Source: Metapseudomonas otitidis (GTDB lineage: Bacteria; Pseudomonadota; Gammaproteobacteria; Pseudomonadales; Pseudomonadaceae). From it: 64,000 bases of DNA. Location of the stretch: the NCBI RefSeq assembly GCF_900111835.1, contig NZ_FOJP01000004.1, positions 42,668-106,667 of the forward strand, in the 5' to 3' direction. The notes beneath the pieces are model-generated. The model had not been told where the DNA came from and did no database searches. It worked only from the letters and a program-made list of their open reading frames with translations. The translations under genes and the position numbers were made by a program. Below, piece after piece: positions 61,486 through 64,000 of the stretch; the first letter of the stretch is position 1; each line of letters begins with the position of its first letter.

Positions 61486-63186
61486 ATGCACCCGCTCCAA
61501 GCCCTGACCCGTCGCCCCCTCGCCGCCGGTTTCGCCGCCACCCTGCTGCTCGCCCTGGCCGCCTGCTCCCAGCATGGCGGGGAGACCCGCGGCGCCGCCA
61601 ACGAGTCGCAGAAAGACAGCCTGGCCGCCAAGCCCGTCGCCATCGAAGCCATCGCCATCGAACCCAGCGCCAGCTACGCGGTGATGGAGCACAAGATGAT
61701 GGCACCGGTGGCCCCCGCGCCGCTGACCGACAGCCTCCCCGGCTACCAGGACAGCTACCGCGAGCAGTACGCCAAGGTGGAAGAGAGCAGCGTCCACGCC
61801 GTGGCCGCCGAGCCGGTCTCCACCTTCAGCATCGACGTCGACACCGGCGCCTACGCCAACGTACGGCGCTTCCTCAACGGTGGGAGCCTGCCGCCCAAGG
61901 AGGCGGTGCGCCTCGAGGAGATGGTCAACTACTTCCCCTACAACTACCCGCTGCCCAAGGGCAACGTGCCGTTCGGCATCGACACCGAACTGGCCCGCTC
62001 GCCGTGGAACCCCGAGGCGCGCCTGCTGCGCATCGCCATCAAGGCCTCCGACACCCAGGTCGCACGCATTCCCCCGGCCAACCTGGTGTTCTTGGTGGAC
62101 GTCTCCGGCTCCATGGACCGTCGCGAAGGCTTGCCCATGGTGCAGGGCACCCTGAAGCTGCTGGTGGACCAGCTGCGCCCCGAGGACCGCGTGTCCCTCG
62201 TCACCTACGCCGGCGAAGCCCGCGTGGTGCTGGAGTCCACCCCGGGCAACGAGAAGGAGAAGATCCGCGCCGCCATCGACCAGCTGGCCGCCGGGGGCTC
62301 CACCGCCGGCGAGTCCGGCATCCAGCTGGCCTATGCCCAGGCGCGCAAGGGCCTGATCAAGGACGGCATCAATCGCATCCTCCTGGCCACCGACGGTGAC
62401 TTCAACGTCGGCATCAGCGACTTCGACAGCCTCAAGGCCCTGGCCGAAGAGAAGCGCCGCACCGGCATCTCCCTCACCACCCTCGGCTTTGGCGTGGACA
62501 ACTACAACGAACACCTGATGGAACAGCTGGCCGATGCCGGCGACGGCAACTACGCCTACATCGACAGCCTGCGCGAAGCCCGCAAGGTGCTGGTGGACCA
62601 GCTCAGCTCCACCCTCCAGGTGGTGGCCAAGGACGTGAAGCTGCAGGTGGAATTCAACCCCGCCCAGGTCAGCGAATACCGCCTGCTGGGCTACGAGAAC
62701 CGTGCCCTCAAGCGCGAAGATTTCAGCAACGACAAGGTCGATGCCGGCGAGATCGGCGCGGGCCACACCGTCACCGCGCTGTACGAGATCGTCCCGGCCG
62801 GCGGCAAGGGCTGGCTGGAGCCGCTGCGTTACCAGCCGGCCGCACCGGCGGCCGGCAAGGCCGGTGAGCTGGCCTGGCTGCGCATTCGCTACAAGGCGCC
62901 GGGCACCGACACCAGCCGCCTGCTGGAGCAACCCATCGCCGCCGCCGACGCCCGTCCCATCGCCCAGGCCAGCGACGACCTGCGCTTCGCCGCCTCGGTC
63001 GCCGCCTTCGCCCAGCAGCTCAAGGGCGCCCGCTACACCGGCCAGTTCGGCTACGCCGACACCCTGGCCCTGGCACGTGGCGCGCGCGGCGATGACCCCT
63101 ACGGCCTGCGCAACGAGTTCGTGCAACTGGTGGAACTCGCGCAAAGCCTGCAAAATCCGGCCTCCAACCCGGTACGGACCGAGTGA
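61486..63186 (+). CDS. vWA domain lipoprotein (YfbK-like)
   Basis: A 566-residue predicted lipoprotein. The signal peptide ends in the lipobox LALAAC, with C29 as anchor. The vWF N-terminal region (FSIDVDTGAYANVRRFLNGG) is near 112-131, the von Willebrand A domain near 180-360 with the MIDAS motif DVSGSMDRR, and a C-terminal DUF3520-type domain from about 400 (VKLQVEFNPAQVSEYRLLGY). It resembles E. coli YfbK, whose role is not clear. It is the first gene of an operon with an ECF sigma factor. Confidence 0.86.
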   Translation: MHPLQALTRRPLAAGFAATLLLALAACSQHGGETRGAANESQKDSLAAKPVAIEAIAIEPSASYAVMEHKMMAPVAPAPLTDSLPGYQDSYREQYAKVEESSVHAVAAEPVSTFSIDVDTGAYANVRRFLNGGSLPPKEAVRLEEMVNYFPYNYPLPKGNVPFGIDTELARSPWNPEARLLRIAIKASDTQVARIPPANLVFLVDVSGSMDRREGLPMVQGTLKLLVDQLRPEDRVSLVTYAGEARVVLESTPGNEKEKIRAAIDQLAAGGSTAGESGIQLAYAQARKGLIKDGINRILLATDGDFNVGISDFDSLKALAEEKRRTGISLTTLGFGVDNYNEHLMEQLADAGDGNYAYIDSLREARKVLVDQLSSTLQVVAKDVKLQVEFNPAQVSEYRLLGYENRALKREDFSNDKVDAGEIGAGHTVTALYEIVPAGGKGWLEPLRYQPAAPAAGKAGELAWLRIRYKAPGTDTSRLLEQPIAAADARPIAQASDDLRFAASVAAFAQQLKGARYTGQFGYADTLALARGARGDDPYGLRNEFVQLVELAQSLQNPASNPVRTE

Positions 63187-63187
63187 C

Positions 63188-63778
63188 TTGAGCGACACCA
63201 TCACGGATGACGACGCCGCCCTGCTGCGGCGTTACCGACGCGGCGATGCCGAGGCCTTCGGCGTGCTCTACGCACGCCATCGCCTCGGCCTCTACCGTTT
63301 TCTCTGCGGCCTGTGCGGCGACAGCTCGCTGGCCGAAGAGATCTTCCAGGAGACCTGGCTCAGCCTGGTGCGCAGCGCCAGCGAGCAGCGCGAGGCCGTG
63401 GCCTTCCGCACCTGGCTCTACCAGATCGCCCGCAACCGGCTGATCGACCATTGGCGCAAGCACGGGCGGTTGCAAGGCAAGGTGGAGGCCTTCGACGAGC
63501 AGGCCCATGCCGACCTGCTGCCGAGCGAGGAGGCCGACGACCCCGAGGCCCAGCTGAGCCTCAGCCGCGACCGCCAGCGCCTGCAGGCCGCCCTGGACGA
63601 ACTGCCCGGCGAGCAGCGAGAAGTCTTCCTGCTGCGCGCCCATGGCGACCTCGAACTGCACGAGATCGCCGAGATGACCCGCACACCCGCCGAGACGGTG
63701 AAGAGTCGCCTGCGCTATGCCCTGCAGAAGCTGCGCCGGCTGCTGGCCGACCCCGCCGCCGAGGAGATATCCGCATGA
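63188..63778 (+). CDS. ECF-type RNA polymerase sigma factor
   Basis: A 196-residue sigma-70 family factor. Region 2 is at about 20-85 (LYRFLCGLCGDSSLAEEIFQ, WLYQIARNRLIDHWR) and region 4 at about 130-180 (ALDELPGEQREVFLLRAHGD, EIAEMTRTPAETVKSRL). I propose TTG at 63188 as start because no ATG or GTG lies before region 2 and the TTG begins right after the vWA stop codon; a weak GGA lies upstream. It overlaps the next gene by four bases and probably is held inactive by that gene's product. Confidence 0.85.
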   Translation: MSDTITDDDAALLRRYRRGDAEAFGVLYARHRLGLYRFLCGLCGDSSLAEEIFQETWLSLVRSASEQREAVAFRTWLYQIARNRLIDHWRKHGRLQGKVEAFDEQAHADLLPSEEADDPEAQLSLSRDRQRLQAALDELPGEQREVFLLRAHGDLELHEIAEMTRTPAETVKSRLRYALQKLRRLLADPAAEEISA

Positions 63779-64000
63779 ACCAGGACCCACGCAGAGAGGA
63801 CGAGCTGGAGCGGCAATTGCTCGCCCACTTCCGTGCCCACGGCGAGGGCGAGCCCTCCGCCGAGCTGGATGCACGCATTCTCGCCGCCGCCCGCGAGGCC
63901 GTCCGCCCGCCGGTGCCGAGCCTGGGCCAGCGCCTGCATGCCTGGCTGTTCGGCCCCGGTGGCCGCCAGCGCTGGTCGGTGGCCTTCGCCGGCCTGGCCT
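63775..64000 (+). CDS. Putative anti-sigma factor (partial, cut by window end)
   Basis: The first 75 codons of a gene whose ATG overlaps the sigma stop (ATGA). The visible part is acidic and charged at first (MNQDPRREDELERQLLAHF), then has an ARILAAAREAVRPP stretch and, at the very end, begins a hydrophobic segment (WSVAFAGLA). An ECF sigma followed by a coupled gene with a cytosolic N terminus and one membrane helix usually encodes its anti-sigma factor. The rest lies outside the window. Confidence 0.65.
   Translation, partial: MNQDPRREDELERQLLAHFRAHGEGEPSAELDARILAAAREAVRPPVPSLGQRLHAWLFGPGGRQRWSVAFAGLA

Overview
The window is a GC-rich (estimated by eye at about two-thirds G+C) gammaproteobacterial chromosome segment that reads as Pseudomonas core genome. 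The evidence is the gene content and order: slt - uup, fadBA, topA, sulA/lexA - psrA, nagZ - mtnP, mfd, gap, aroP-like permease, nqrABCDEF - apbE - nqrM, sth, lolCDE, comEC, exbB/exbD - lpxK - kdsB - murB. From memory this runs almost collinear with the P. aeruginosa PAO1 block from about PA3027 down to PA2977. The species cannot be fixed from the sequence alone; a member of the P. aeruginosa / P. resinovorans-like lineages is plausible. I see no prophage, insertion sequence, CRISPR array, tRNA or rRNA.

Layout. (1) 1-9.9 kb: small palindromic repeats, an AraC-type regulator divergent from a three-gene operon (AGPS-like FAD oxidase, GlpD-like dehydrogenase, FGGY kinase) with no assigned pathway, then pirin, a YegS-type lipid kinase, CheV and a MOSC protein. 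(2) 9.9-16.5 kb: lytic transglycosylase Slt divergent from the ABC-F protein Uup, a cysteine-cluster protein, a universal stress protein and two uncharacterised genes. (3) 16.5-24.4 kb: the fadBA beta-oxidation operon behind a long leader with PsrA-like boxes, then topA and small conserved genes. (4) 24.4-28.8 kb: the SOS pair lexA-sulA with two LexA boxes, divergent from psrA with two PsrA boxes; then a YkuD-family protein without a signal peptide, nagZ and mtnP. (5) 28.8-38.5 kb: a minus-strand mfd-csiV-SNF2 helicase operon, divergent from an unusual N-terminally extended GAPDH and an amino-acid permease.

(6) 38.7-47.4 kb: the sodium-pumping NADH:quinone reductase operon nqrABCDEF with its flavin transferase apbE and maturation factor nqrM, then soluble transhydrogenase sth; together these handle NADH/NADPH balance and sodium-linked respiration. 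(7) 47.6-52.5 kb: a minus-strand PilZ - small exported protein - GDPD operon, divergent from the lipoprotein-release transporter lolC-lolD-lolE. (8) 52.5-60.0 kb: a DUF2062-type membrane protein, comEC, then a tightly overlapping envelope operon exbB-exbD-lpxK-trm112-like-kdsB-LMW phosphatase-murB that joins LPS and peptidoglycan precursor synthesis. (9) 60.1-64.0 kb: the PAO1-like order ends after murB; a strictosidine-synthase-like protein and a vWA lipoprotein - ECF sigma - putative anti-sigma operon follow, the last gene cut by the window end.

The best candidates for something not fully described are the AraC/AGPS-like/GlpD-like/FGGY operon, the signal-less YkuD enzyme next to nagZ, the overlapping PsrA box pairs at psrA and fadBA, and the GAPDH N-terminal domain. 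Most of the window is ordinary, well-conserved core genome.
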